A stretch of DNA of 64,000 bases. Source: GCA-002282575 sp964646525 (GTDB lineage: Bacteria; Pseudomonadota; Gammaproteobacteria; Thiomicrospirales; Thiomicrospiraceae). Every line of letters starts with the position of its first letter. The first letter of the stretch is position 1. Positions 9,026-17,601 of this stretch are shown piece by piece. Made by a program: the position numbers and the translations under genes. The DNA lies in contig CAZYER010000001.1 in assembly GCA_964646525.1 (NCBI GenBank), forward strand, positions 42,600 through 106,599. The letters run 5' to 3'. A model generated the notes under the pieces. It was not told the DNA's origin. It made no database searches and was given only the letters and a program-made list of their open reading frames with translations.

Positions 9026-9054
9026 GAAGTATGAAATCAACGAAGGAATCAGGT

Positions 9055-9300
9055 TCATCGTAATGGAATATCAATTTCCAGCATATCAATACCATTTTGT
9101 GTTTCCATCAACACGCGCACAGCATCTCTATCGACTGGTACATATTTAGCAATAACCGCAATAATTTCTTCACGCATTTGCGGCAAATAACTGGCCGAAC
9201 GTGATTCGCTACGACCAGCCGCGATCATGACACCTAAACGATCTTTTGCCAGAGCGGCACTGTTCGTTTTTTTCTTGAAAAGGTCAAATATACTCATCAT
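9055..9300 (-). CDS. minE: MinE, topological specificity factor of cell division
   Basis: MinE stimulates MinD ATPase and drives pole-to-pole oscillation that keeps the Z-ring at midcell. The 81-residue protein begins MSIFDLFKKK (membrane-targeting amphipathic helix), then the anti-MinCD segment with AKDRLGVMIAAGR near 17-30 and the dimerisation domain. Two adjacent ATG codons (9300, 9297) could serve as start; the second gives the usual MinE N-terminus. It is the third gene of minCDE, 12 bases after minD. Confidence 0.95.
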   Translation of the reverse strand: MMSIFDLFKKKTNSAALAKDRLGVMIAAGRSESRSASYLPQMREEIIAVIAKYVPVDRDAVRVLMETQNGIDMLEIDIPLR

Positions 9301-9312
9301 GAGATACCTTTA

Positions 9313-10122
9313 TTAAGAAAAGAGACGGGCAAACAGGCCTTTTTTCTCGGCTGTTAAGAAGCGCTGTGGCACATCTTCACCTAAATAACGTGCCACGATA
9401 TCACCATAAGCTAAGGAAGCATTCGACTCAGGTGCATTTAATACCACTGGCATACCCGCATTTGAAGAAGACAAGACTTCTTGACCTTCAGGCACGGCAC
9501 CTAAGAATTTAACCGCCAACAACTCAATAATATCTTGATAGCTTAGCATTTCACCAGCATCAACGCGATTTGGGTTATAACGCGTCACTACTAAATACTC
9601 GTTAATGCGCTGACCGCTTTCTCCTTTTTTAGACTTAGCTTGCAAAATACCTAAAATGCGGTCTGAGTCACGTACCGAAGACACTTCGGGGTTGGTGACA
9701 ACAAAAGCATCATCGGCAAAGCGTAACGCCATTAATGCGCCTGTTTCGATACCCGCTGGCGAATCACAAACAATGTAATCAAAACCGTCGGCTTTTAATT
9801 CTTCAATGACCTTTTCCACGCCTGCTTCATGCAAGGCATCTTTGTCGCGGGTTTGCGAGGCTGGCAAAATATACAAATTTTCCACACGCTTATCGCGAAT
9901 GAGCGCTTGTTTCAACGTCGCTTCACCATGAATGACGTGAACAAAGTCATAAACGACGCGGCGCTCAACACCCATAATCAAATCAAGATTACGAAGCCCT
10001 ACGTCGAAATCAATCACCGCAACTTTATAACCGCGCAGTGCCAAGGCAGTTGAAATATTTGCTGAAGTCGTCGTTTTACCGACACCGCCTTTACCTGAAG
10101 TAACTACAATAACTCTTGACAC
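9313..10122 (-). CDS. minD: MinD, septum-site ATPase
   Basis: This membrane-associated P-loop ATPase recruits MinC and oscillates with MinE. The 269-residue protein carries the deviant Walker A SGKGGVGKTT (K11 and K16) and the switch region VIDFDVGLRNLD. Its C-terminal amphipathic membrane-targeting helix is the last dozen residues (KKGLFARLFS). The start appears to be GTG at 10122, preceded by AGGA seven bases upstream. Confidence 0.97.
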   Translation of the reverse strand: MSRVIVVTSGKGGVGKTTTSANISTALALRGYKVAVIDFDVGLRNLDLIMGVERRVVYDFVHVIHGEATLKQALIRDKRVENLYILPASQTRDKDALHEAGVEKVIEELKADGFDYIVCDSPAGIETGALMALRFADDAFVVTNPEVSSVRDSDRILGILQAKSKKGESGQRINEYLVVTRYNPNRVDAGEMLSYQDIIELLAVKFLGAVPEGQEVLSSSNAGMPVVLNAPESNASLAYGDIVARYLGEDVPQRFLTAEKKGLFARLFS

Positions 10123-10156
10123 CTTAGCATCCTTTTTATAAAAAAATATAAACTTA

Positions 10157-10930
10157 TTAATCTAATGTTATGAATTTCAAAGTATTTTGTTCTAAATAAA
10201 TTTCAACCCAGCCTTGTTTAACCAGTTGCGGAATATCATCAGCCAATAAAAAAATTCCAGCGATGCTGACCAATTCAGGATTAAAGTTTTTGGCAATAAT
10301 CCGCGCTGATCTATCCCCTGCAGCGCCCGCATGAAGTCTCCCACGAACCGCACCCAAAACGGTAATATTACCGCCAACAAATAGTTCCGCTCCAGAATTA
10401 ATACCGCCCTCGACGATCACATCGTTGAAGAGGTGTTTTTCAAATTGACCTGAACGCAAACTGGGGATGCGCAAGGCCTTCTGTACACTGGGTGCCTCTT
10501 TTTCCGTCAAGGTACCACTAGTATCCGTACTCGCTGGTGTCGATTTAGCCGACACAGACTCAGCAACGACCGCTGCTGGTGACTCAGTCGTGTTAGATGC
10601 TGCCGTCGCTTCGGTATTTTTTTCACTGACCGCACTCGGCTTGAATACAGCCAAACCACACATTTCAGCATAATCGACCAAATGCGCATCTTTGGTACGA
10701 ATGCCTACTGGTGTTAACTGGTGTTGACGTAGTAATTCTAGTAGCTGAGCTAATTGAACACTACTTAACCCACACAAGGGATCGACCACAACGGGAGCGC
10801 CACGCAAAAACTTACCCGCCTTTGCCAACTTAGTAGTGAGTAATTCACCAATTGCCGTCATATCACTAGCATGAATACGCACTAGTGTTAAAGACAATTG
10901 TGAAGATTTGAATTCTAACGCATCCGACAT
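10157..10930 (-). CDS. minC: MinC, septum-site inhibitor of FtsZ
   Basis: MinC inhibits FtsZ assembly away from midcell. The 257-residue protein has an N-terminal FtsZ-inhibiting domain (about 1-100) and a C-terminal beta-helix (about 150-250) with the family segment HLFNDVIVEGGINSGAEL and VLGAVRGRLHAGA, which binds MinD. The linker at about 105-148 is long and rich in Ala, Ser, Thr and Glu, which is common in MinC. It is the first gene of minCDE; the region upstream holds a DnaA-box-like cluster. Confidence 0.94.
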   Translation of the reverse strand: MSDALEFKSSQLSLTLVRIHASDMTAIGELLTTKLAKAGKFLRGAPVVVDPLCGLSSVQLAQLLELLRQHQLTPVGIRTKDAHLVDYAEMCGLAVFKPSAVSEKNTEATAASNTTESPAAVVAESVSAKSTPASTDTSGTLTEKEAPSVQKALRIPSLRSGQFEKHLFNDVIVEGGINSGAELFVGGNITVLGAVRGRLHAGAAGDRSARIIAKNFNPELVSIAGIFLLADDIPQLVKQGWVEIYLEQNTLKFITLD

Positions 10931-11039
10931 GGGTTACTGGCTATCCTTTTCTGCCTAGGCTTTCTTAGCAAATCATGATACTCAATAGTGCCTATCAGCG
11001 ACAAGCGACAAAAGCGCTTTTTTACACTTTTTTAACGCT

Positions 11040-11073
11040 TGTGCACAGTTTCTGTGGATAACTTTGTGCACCA
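11040..11073. promoter_or_regulatory. DnaA box with two flanking box-like 9-mers
   Basis: TGTGGATAA at 11053-11061 is a perfect complement of the consensus DnaA box TTATCCACA. It is flanked in the same orientation by TGTGCACAG (11040-11048) and TGTGCACCA (11065-11073), at 13- and 12-base spacing. It lies in the 207-base intergenic stretch upstream of minC and downstream of tsaB. No dnaA, dnaN or mnmG is nearby, so this is not taken as the origin. A DnaA-titration or regulatory site is a possibility. Confidence 0.45.
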
Positions 11074-11137
11074 TCAACAGAACAAGTCAGCAAGTCGCTG
11101 AATTCACATTAAAAGGCAAAAGCACTCAAAGACTTGC

Positions 11138-11842
11138 TTATTTTTTAGGCAAGTGAGCAACGTCATTACGCAAGTAAATGGGCAATGCCAACTCATCATC
11201 CCAGATTAAAAAATGCTGTTTTAATCCTGTTTCTACCAAGCTAAACAGTGACTTAATATCTACGCTGTGTTGTGCAGAAAAACGGGGCATTTCAGCCTTG
11301 ACAAGCGTGTTTTCCAGCAAATGCACATCTCCAGCAACCAGTATTGGCATAGGTTGTTCAGTGACTTGTTCTACACTGCTAATGCAGTCAGCCGTCATCA
11401 CCTTAGCACCTTGAGTAAAATCATAAACAGCCCAATAAATTTGCGCCATGCGCGCATCAATGATCGCACCAACATAGGACTGCTGTGTTTGACAATACCC
11501 TTGCCACGCCAATGCCATTAAGGTCGAAACCCCCAAGGTTGGAATAGATGAAGCAAAGGCTAGCCCCTGAACCACGGACACCCCCACCCTAACACCGGTA
11601 AAAGAACCTGGTCCTTTGGTATAAACAATGCCCTGAACGTCCTGAATGCTGAGTTTAGCCTGTGCTAATAAGGACTCGATCATCGGTAAAATACGCTTGG
11701 TGTGCGATTGGGGCTGCATATCGCTGACAGTCCAACAGACACCTTGATGCGTTAGCCCAACATGGCAACCCTGACTGGTGGTATCAATTAATAACCATGT
11801 TGGTTGGTTATGCTGAATCCTATCTGTAGAGGATGTAGACAC
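11138..11842 (-). CDS. tsaB: TsaB, tRNA threonylcarbamoyladenosine complex subunit
   Basis: TsaB is the scaffold partner of TsaD in making t6A37 on ANN-decoding tRNAs. The protein has the ASKHA fold opening ..LLIDTTSQGCHVGL and the family motif GPGSFTGVRVG near residue 78. I place the start at GTG 11842, which gives 234 residues (E. coli TsaB 231) and has GGGAG upstream; a longer reading to 11887 would overlap yoaA. It begins one base after the yoaA stop, so the two are probably co-translated. Confidence 0.9.
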   Translation of the reverse strand: MSTSSTDRIQHNQPTWLLIDTTSQGCHVGLTHQGVCWTVSDMQPQSHTKRILPMIESLLAQAKLSIQDVQGIVYTKGPGSFTGVRVGVSVVQGLAFASSIPTLGVSTLMALAWQGYCQTQQSYVGAIIDARMAQIYWAVYDFTQGAKVMTADCISSVEQVTEQPMPILVAGDVHLLENTLVKAEMPRFSAQHSVDIKSLFSLVETGLKQHFLIWDDELALPIYLRNDVAHLPKK

Positions 11843-11843
11843 C

Positions 11844-13760
11844 TTAAGAGACTCCCATAGAATGAATAAATGCCACTGCCTCGGCATTGCTGCGCGTTTG
11901 TTTCATTGGAGGCAGTGCCGCTAATATTTGTTTACCATAGTGTTTTTGCGTGATGCGCGGATCGCCAATCACCAATACCCCCCTATCGGTTTCACTACGA
12001 ATTAAGCGTCCAGCGCCCTGAATGAGTGCCATAGTGGCATCTGGTAACTGTTCGCATACAAAAGCCGACAATCCTTTTTCCACCAACAAAGCCTCACGTG
12101 CTTGCGCCACCGGATCATCGGGTGGTGAAAAAGGGATTTTATCAATCACCACTAACGACAAAGCCGAACCAGAAACATCGACACCTTCCCAAAAACTCGC
12201 TGTGGCTAATAACACCGCATTGCCCTTGCTACGAAAGGTTGCAATCAATTGATGCGCATCTTGCTCGCCCTGAACTAATAGCGGAAAAGGCAAATGAGGA
12301 CGCAAGGTGTCTGCCGCCAGCTGCATCGCTTTGTAACTGGTGAATAATAAAAATGCTCGCCCACCATTAGCAATAATCAGCGGCCAAACACGACGCATTA
12401 GTGCCAGCGTGTAATCGCTCTGATTCGGTTCGGGCAGTTGCGCTGGTAAATAGAGCATCGCTTGCTCAGCATAACGGTAAGGGCTTTGCCAACGATGACA
12501 GTCTGCCTCCCACAATCCCAATTGACGTTGCACATAATCAAACGACTCACCGACCGCTAAGGTGGCAGAGGTCAAAATCACACTGCTGTAGCTTTTTTTC
12601 ATCGCGCTGGCAAAATTGTCTGCAATGGATAAAGGCGTCGCATACAAAAACCAGTGATTATTCTGTGCCTCAGCCCAAGGCACATTGTGATTATTGTTCA
12701 CACCCCAATTCAGCGTTGCTTCAGCTAATCGTCCTAATAGGGCCGCTTGAGCTTTAATGCTTGGGCTTCGATCAGCTGCCAAAGCAAGCTGAGGTAGCAG
12801 TTGTCGCCACTGCTCAATAAAATCCACTAAAGCTGACTGCTGCCCTGCTTGCGCTAACCAGTCCTCTGCTTTAAATTTACCCTTAACACCTTCTGCTGTT
12901 TGTTGCCATTGTGCTAAAGCAAGCAAGGTATCTTGTAGCGCCTTATCACAAGCGGGCATATCCCGAATTTCATTATTCATCAGCTGCGTGATTTCGCGCA
13001 ATCCATGCCCCCAAGATAGGGTACTAGCACTTTGGCCCAACGCCTGCACTAACACGGGCGCCAGTTGATGGGCTTCATCAATGATTAAAGCATCTCTTTC
13101 GGGCAAAATGGGACTTAACCCTGCCGCTTTAAGCGCTAAATCGGCACCCAATAAATGATGATTGATGACAATGATGTCGGCATCTTCCGCATCTTTACGC
13201 AAAGCGGGATAGGCGCAATGGTCTGCATCACACGTCACCAATGCACAAAACTCACTACGCGCACAAACCTTATCCCACACGGGATTGGCTCGACTGCCCA
13301 ACACCTCTGCCAACTCACCCGTTGTATGGCGACTTGACCAGAGCTTGATTTCCTGAATGGCAACTTGTAAGCCTTTTTGGTTGTGAATAGCCGCTTGCTG
13401 CGCTGCTTGAGCAAGACGCTGAGCGCACACATAATTCTCACGCCCTTTCAATACCGCAATCCGTGCTGGAATCGATAATGCCTGACATAAGGCGGGCAAG
13501 TCGCGCTTCGACAACTGATCCTGCAAACTCTTGGTTGCTGTGGTAATGATTATTTTTCGCCCTGAAAGCAGTGCCGCGACACCATAAGCAAAGGTTTTAC
13601 CAATGCCTGTACCCGCCTCGGCAATGAGATTTCCGCCCTGACGTAAATGCGTAAAGCAAGCATCAGCCATTTCAACCTGACCCGAACGCGGCTGGAATTG
13701 ACTAAAAAACTGCGATAACACACCGTCGGGGGCAAAGGTGCGTTCTATTTCTTTATTCAT
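11844..13760 (-). CDS. yoaA: YoaA, XPD/DinG-family iron-sulfur DNA helicase
   Basis: This is a superfamily 2, 5'-3' DNA helicase involved in tolerance of replication damage; in E. coli YoaA works with HolC. The 638-residue protein matches YoaA (636) rather than DinG (about 716). Walker A is AGTGIGKT (49-56) and the Walker B box is DEAH (228-231). Cysteines C112, C166, C172, C177 and C182 cover the four [4Fe-4S] ligands. The C-terminal motif QGAGRLIRSETDRGV is intact. It is divergent from rluA with a small overlap of upstream sequence. Confidence 0.9.
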   Translation of the reverse strand: MNKEIERTFAPDGVLSQFFSQFQPRSGQVEMADACFTHLRQGGNLIAEAGTGIGKTFAYGVAALLSGRKIIITTATKSLQDQLSKRDLPALCQALSIPARIAVLKGRENYVCAQRLAQAAQQAAIHNQKGLQVAIQEIKLWSSRHTTGELAEVLGSRANPVWDKVCARSEFCALVTCDADHCAYPALRKDAEDADIIVINHHLLGADLALKAAGLSPILPERDALIIDEAHQLAPVLVQALGQSASTLSWGHGLREITQLMNNEIRDMPACDKALQDTLLALAQWQQTAEGVKGKFKAEDWLAQAGQQSALVDFIEQWRQLLPQLALAADRSPSIKAQAALLGRLAEATLNWGVNNNHNVPWAEAQNNHWFLYATPLSIADNFASAMKKSYSSVILTSATLAVGESFDYVQRQLGLWEADCHRWQSPYRYAEQAMLYLPAQLPEPNQSDYTLALMRRVWPLIIANGGRAFLLFTSYKAMQLAADTLRPHLPFPLLVQGEQDAHQLIATFRSKGNAVLLATASFWEGVDVSGSALSLVVIDKIPFSPPDDPVAQAREALLVEKGLSAFVCEQLPDATMALIQGAGRLIRSETDRGVLVIGDPRITQKHYGKQILAALPPMKQTRSNAEAVAFIHSMGVS

Positions 13761-13818
13761 GAGGCTATTTTACCTGCATCAATCGCCTAAAATGCGTAAA
13801 AAAGCTATACTTTTGCAC

Positions 13819-14442
13819 ATGAATCAAAAAATCGATATTTTATACGCTGATGATGATCTGATTGTCGTCAACAAACCACCTCAATTACTGAGTGTACCGG
13901 GACGTGGTGAGCATAAACAAGATTGTTTAGTGAACCGCTTACAAGCGGAATTTAACGGTGTCCGAATTGTGCATCGCTTGGATTGTGATACCTCGGGAAT
14001 CATGGTACTAGCGATGCACGCAGAATCGCATCGACGCCTATCCAAACAATTTGAACAACGCTTAGTGGACAAAACCTACCTAGCCCGTGTCGAAGGACAC
14101 CTGCCTAGCACTCAAGGCGGTATTGATCTCCCCCTTGCATTAGATTGGCATAACCGACCGATGCATAAAGTGGATTTTATTTACGGAAAACCGGCACAAA
14201 CAGGCTGGCGGGTGTTATCTGAAACCGATACCACCACGCTCGTTCGTTTATTTCCACATACGGGACGTTCGCATCAGCTACGTGTGCATATGCTCAGCAT
14301 GGGTTGCCCGATGGTGGGCGATATGCTTTATCATCCCCGCCATGAAGAATATCATCGCATGTGTTTACACGCCGAAATGCTCACTTTCATTCATCCACAT
14401 AAAGGTGAAACCATGAAATTTATGAATGAGGCTGATTTTTAA
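13819..14442 (+). CDS. rluA: RluA-family pseudouridine synthase
   Basis: In E. coli RluA modifies U746 of 23S rRNA and U32 of several tRNAs. The protein from ATG 13819 has 207 residues (E. coli RluA 219) and no S4 domain, which also fits RluA. The catalytic motif HRLDCDTSG is near residue 53-61. ARVEGHLP, RPMHKVDF and PHTGRSHQLRVHM follow in the expected order. An upstream in-frame ATG at 13738 would overlap yoaA and adds no family sequence. Target specificity is inferred from size and similarity. Confidence 0.88.
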   Translation: MNQKIDILYADDDLIVVNKPPQLLSVPGRGEHKQDCLVNRLQAEFNGVRIVHRLDCDTSGIMVLAMHAESHRRLSKQFEQRLVDKTYLARVEGHLPSTQGGIDLPLALDWHNRPMHKVDFIYGKPAQTGWRVLSETDTTTLVRLFPHTGRSHQLRVHMLSMGCPMVGDMLYHPRHEEYHRMCLHAEMLTFIHPHKGETMKFMNEADF

Positions 14443-14454
14443 CCCGTAACCAGA

Positions 14455-14487
14455 TAAAAAAACCGCTAATAATTAGCGGTTTTTTTT
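14455..14487. terminator. Strong bidirectional terminator between rluA and lpd
   Basis: A perfect 9-bp stem, AACCGCTAA (14461-14469) and TTAGCGGTT (14473-14481), has a TAA loop. It is flanked by A-runs on one side and T-runs on the other, so it works for both convergent genes. Confidence 0.93.
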
Positions 14488-14502
14488 ATTTGAATGACAA
14501 AA

Positions 14503-16257
14503 TCACTTTTTACGGTGTTTCGGCGCAATCAAGTCGGTAATCGTGCCTTCTGCCATTTCAGCGGCAAAAGCAAAGGTTTCCGACAAGGTAGGATGAGGAT
14601 GAATGGTTAAGGCAATATCCGCCATATCTGCACCCATTTCTAAGGCTAAAGAAGCTTCCGCTACCAACTCACCCGCATTTGGACCCGTCATAGCAGCACC
14701 CAATAAACGATGAGTTTTGGCATCAAAAATGGCTTTACTCATACCTTCATCACGACCCAAGCTGAGACTACGACCCGATGCCGCCCAAGGGAATACACCG
14801 ACTTCGATCTCAAAGCCTTTTTCCTTAGCCTCGCGCTCGGTCATACCAACCCAAGCTACTTCAGGATCAGTATAAGCCACCGACGGAATACTGACTGGCG
14901 TAAATGCCGACGGTAATCCACAAATCACCTCTGCAGCGACCTTACCTTCATGCACCGCTTTGTGCGCTAACATAGGCTGACCAATAATGTCGCCAATGGC
15001 ATAGATATGATTGACATTGGTTTTTTGACGCTGGTCGGCAGGGATAAAGCCACGATCAGTCACCGTCACCCCTGCTTTATCCGCATCAATCATCGCACCA
15101 TTGGGCGCACGACCCACCGCTACTAAAACGGCATCAAAATCTTCTTGCCAAGTTTTATCACCTTCGCCGACAAAAGTCACCGTTAAGGCTTCTGGTTTAG
15201 CTTCAACGGCCGTCACTTTCGTTTTTAAGTGAATGGCTTTGTACTTAGGTTTGATGCGTTTAACCAATGGGCGTACCATGTCAGGATCAGCACCAGGAAT
15301 GAGTTGATCCATCAATTCAACCACGGTAATTTCCGAACCTAAAGCACCATAAACTTGTGCCATTTCTAGCCCAATAATACCACCACCCAAAATCAGTAAG
15401 CGTGGCGGAATGTTCTGCAAATTCAAAGCATCAGTCGAATCCCACACACGAGGATCATCATGCGGGATAAACGGCAATTTAATGACTCGAGAGCCAGCGG
15501 CAATAATCGCCTGTTGAAAACGAATGGTTTTAACCGCTCCCTCTTTGTCTGTCACGGCCAAGGTATGACTATCGACAAACCTGCCAAAACCATGAACCAC
15601 TTGCACCTTACGTTGCTTGGCTAAGCCCATTAGCCCTGTGGTCAGTTTTTTGATAACGCTTTCCTTGAAACCGCGCATTTTATCGATGTCGATTTGTGGT
15701 TCGCCAAAGGTAATACCATGCGCGCCCATTCCCTTGGTTTCATTAAGAATGTGCGACATGTGCAGTAGCGTTTTGGAAGGAATACAGCCGACGTTCAGAC
15801 AAACACCACCGATCACATCGTAACGCTCGACCAATATCACTTGTTTACCCAAGTCTGCCGCACGGAAAGCGGCGGTATAACCACCGGGACCACCACCCAA
15901 TACCAAAACTTGGCAATGCATATCGGCATCACCTGATACCGCTACTGCCGTTGATGCAACCGATGCCACTGTCTGTGTTGCCGTTTGCTTCTCAACTTCC
16001 GTCAACTTAGCCGCAGCGGAACTGGCCATTTTGCCGATCACCACACCCGTATTGATGACATCCCCTACCTTCACCGTCAGACTTTCAATTTTTCCAGAAT
16101 GAGGGCTTGGAATCTCCATCGTTGCTTTGTCGCTCTCTAGGGTGATCAACGGCTGATCAATCGACACATCCTCACCGGCACTAACCAGAATCTCAATAAC
16201 ACGAACGTCTTTAAAATCACCCAAGTCAGGAATTTTAATATCAATAATTTGACCCAT
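14503..16257 (-). CDS. lpd: Dihydrolipoamide dehydrogenase (E3) with N-terminal lipoyl domain
   Basis: E3 reoxidises dihydrolipoamide of the pyruvate dehydrogenase complex with FAD and NAD+. The 584-residue protein has an extra N-terminal lipoyl domain (about 1-80; lipoylation site K44 in ESDKATME) and a flexible Ala/Thr/Val linker to about 112. The E3 core follows: redox-active disulfide C153-x4-C158 in GGVCLNVGCIPSK, a second nucleotide-binding motif GGGIIGLEMA, and the C-terminal HPHPTLSE with catalytic His and Glu. Lipoyl-bearing E3 is known from Neisseria and other Proteobacteria. It is the last gene of aceE-aceF-lpd, 15 bases after aceF. Confidence 0.96.
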   Translation of the reverse strand: MGQIIDIKIPDLGDFKDVRVIEILVSAGEDVSIDQPLITLESDKATMEIPSPHSGKIESLTVKVGDVINTGVVIGKMASSAAAKLTEVEKQTATQTVASVASTAVAVSGDADMHCQVLVLGGGPGGYTAAFRAADLGKQVILVERYDVIGGVCLNVGCIPSKTLLHMSHILNETKGMGAHGITFGEPQIDIDKMRGFKESVIKKLTTGLMGLAKQRKVQVVHGFGRFVDSHTLAVTDKEGAVKTIRFQQAIIAAGSRVIKLPFIPHDDPRVWDSTDALNLQNIPPRLLILGGGIIGLEMAQVYGALGSEITVVELMDQLIPGADPDMVRPLVKRIKPKYKAIHLKTKVTAVEAKPEALTVTFVGEGDKTWQEDFDAVLVAVGRAPNGAMIDADKAGVTVTDRGFIPADQRQKTNVNHIYAIGDIIGQPMLAHKAVHEGKVAAEVICGLPSAFTPVSIPSVAYTDPEVAWVGMTEREAKEKGFEIEVGVFPWAASGRSLSLGRDEGMSKAIFDAKTHRLLGAAMTGPNAGELVAEASLALEMGADMADIALTIHPHPTLSETFAFAAEMAEGTITDLIAPKHRKK

Positions 16258-16272
16258 TATGTTATTCGCTCC

Positions 16273-17586
16273 TTACAACAGCAATTGACGAATATCGGTC
16301 AACATTTGACCCAAATAACTGGTAAAGCGAACACCTTGTGCACCGTCAATGACACGATGGTCATAAGACATGGAGAAAGGCATCATCAAGCGCGGTTCAA
16401 AGCTTGAACCATTCCATACAGGTTGCATTTTCGCTTTAGAAACACCCAAAATCGCCACTTCAGGTGCATTAACGATCGGCGTAAACTGAGTACCACCAAT
16501 ACCACCCAGGCTAGAAATCGAGAAAGTCGCTCCCGACATATCAGCAGGTGACAACTTACCTTCACGCGCTTTATGGCTCAGCTCTTTTAGGGCTTCTGCC
16601 AATTCCCATACCGATTTTTTATCGGCATCACGAATGACCGGGACAACCAATCCATTCGGTGTATCAACCGCCACACCAATATGGTAATACTGCTTAACAA
16701 TCAAGCTTTCACCATCAGCGGACAGTGACGCGTTAACGTGCGGGAACTTTTTCAAGGCAGCAACAGCCGCTTTAATAACAAAAATCAACGGAGTAACGCC
16801 AACACCACGCGCCTTCGCCTGCTCTTTTAAGCTGGTACGGAAAGCTTCCATTTCGGTAATATCACATTCATCGAACTGGGTTACATGCGGCACATTTAAC
16901 CAGCAAGCATGTAAATGCTTACCCGAAATTTTCTTAATACGGGACAAGGGTTCAACGCTAATTTCACCAAAGTCAGCGAAATTAGGCTGTTTGATAGATG
17001 GGATACCCATACCACCCGTTGCACCAGCGGCATTCGGTAAGGCTTTAGCGCCCGACATCACGCCTTTAACAAAGCCTTGTACGTCATCTTTGCTAATACG
17101 ACCTTTAACACCAGTGCCTGTCACTAGGGACAAATCCACCCCCAACTCACGGGCAAACAAACGCACCGAAGGGCTAGCATGAGCCTTAGCACCCGCCACG
17201 GGCGCGTTAATCGGTTTTTCTGCCAAGGCCACTGGCATAACAGTTGCTGGCGCTTGCGTCGCCGCTGGCACAGACGTTGCTACCGCAGGGAGCGTTGGCG
17301 CTGGCGTGGGTTGAGGTGCTGGCGCTACCTTAACGGCAACAGCGGACTCATCGGCTTCCACCTCCGCAATCAGCACGCCCGTGGCAACCTTATCGCCTAC
17401 CTTCACTTTTAAGCTGACAATTTTACCCGCCATTGGTGATGGAATTTCCATGGTCGCTTTGTCACTTTCTAATACCAACAAGGCATCATCAATGGCAACC
17501 ACATCGCCTTCTTTCACTAAAATTTCGATGACATCGACACCTTTAAAGTCACCGATATCTGGGAGAAGCATTGGTTTAATAGACAT
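16273..17586 (-). CDS. aceF: Dihydrolipoamide acetyltransferase (E2 of pyruvate dehydrogenase)
   Basis: E2 is the core of the pyruvate dehydrogenase complex and transfers acetyl groups to CoA. The 437-residue protein has one lipoyl domain (1-80; K43 in ESDKATME) and a Pro/Ala linker (about 85-130). The peripheral-subunit-binding domain (about 137-175) includes VKGRISKDD. The catalytic domain carries the DHRVIDG motif near residue 405-411. It has only one lipoyl domain, where E. coli E2 has three; the second one of this operon sits on E3. It lies 15 bases downstream of aceE. Confidence 0.96.
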   Translation of the reverse strand: MSIKPMLLPDIGDFKGVDVIEILVKEGDVVAIDDALLVLESDKATMEIPSPMAGKIVSLKVKVGDKVATGVLIAEVEADESAVAVKVAPAPQPTPAPTLPAVATSVPAATQAPATVMPVALAEKPINAPVAGAKAHASPSVRLFARELGVDLSLVTGTGVKGRISKDDVQGFVKGVMSGAKALPNAAGATGGMGIPSIKQPNFADFGEISVEPLSRIKKISGKHLHACWLNVPHVTQFDECDITEMEAFRTSLKEQAKARGVGVTPLIFVIKAAVAALKKFPHVNASLSADGESLIVKQYYHIGVAVDTPNGLVVPVIRDADKKSVWELAEALKELSHKAREGKLSPADMSGATFSISSLGGIGGTQFTPIVNAPEVAILGVSKAKMQPVWNGSSFEPRLMMPFSMSYDHRVIDGAQGVRFTSYLGQMLTDIRQLLL

Positions 17587-17601
17587 ATTGCATCCTCCCC
17601 T

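Noticed and set aside
11040..11073. Chromosome replication origin
   Set aside because: Only one perfect DnaA box, no AT-rich unwinding region of convincing length and no dnaA, dnaN, rpmH or mnmG nearby.
11267..11521. Open frames antisense to tsaB and yoaA
   Set aside because: They have no ribosome sites or recognisable protein features; they are shadows of real genes on the other strand.
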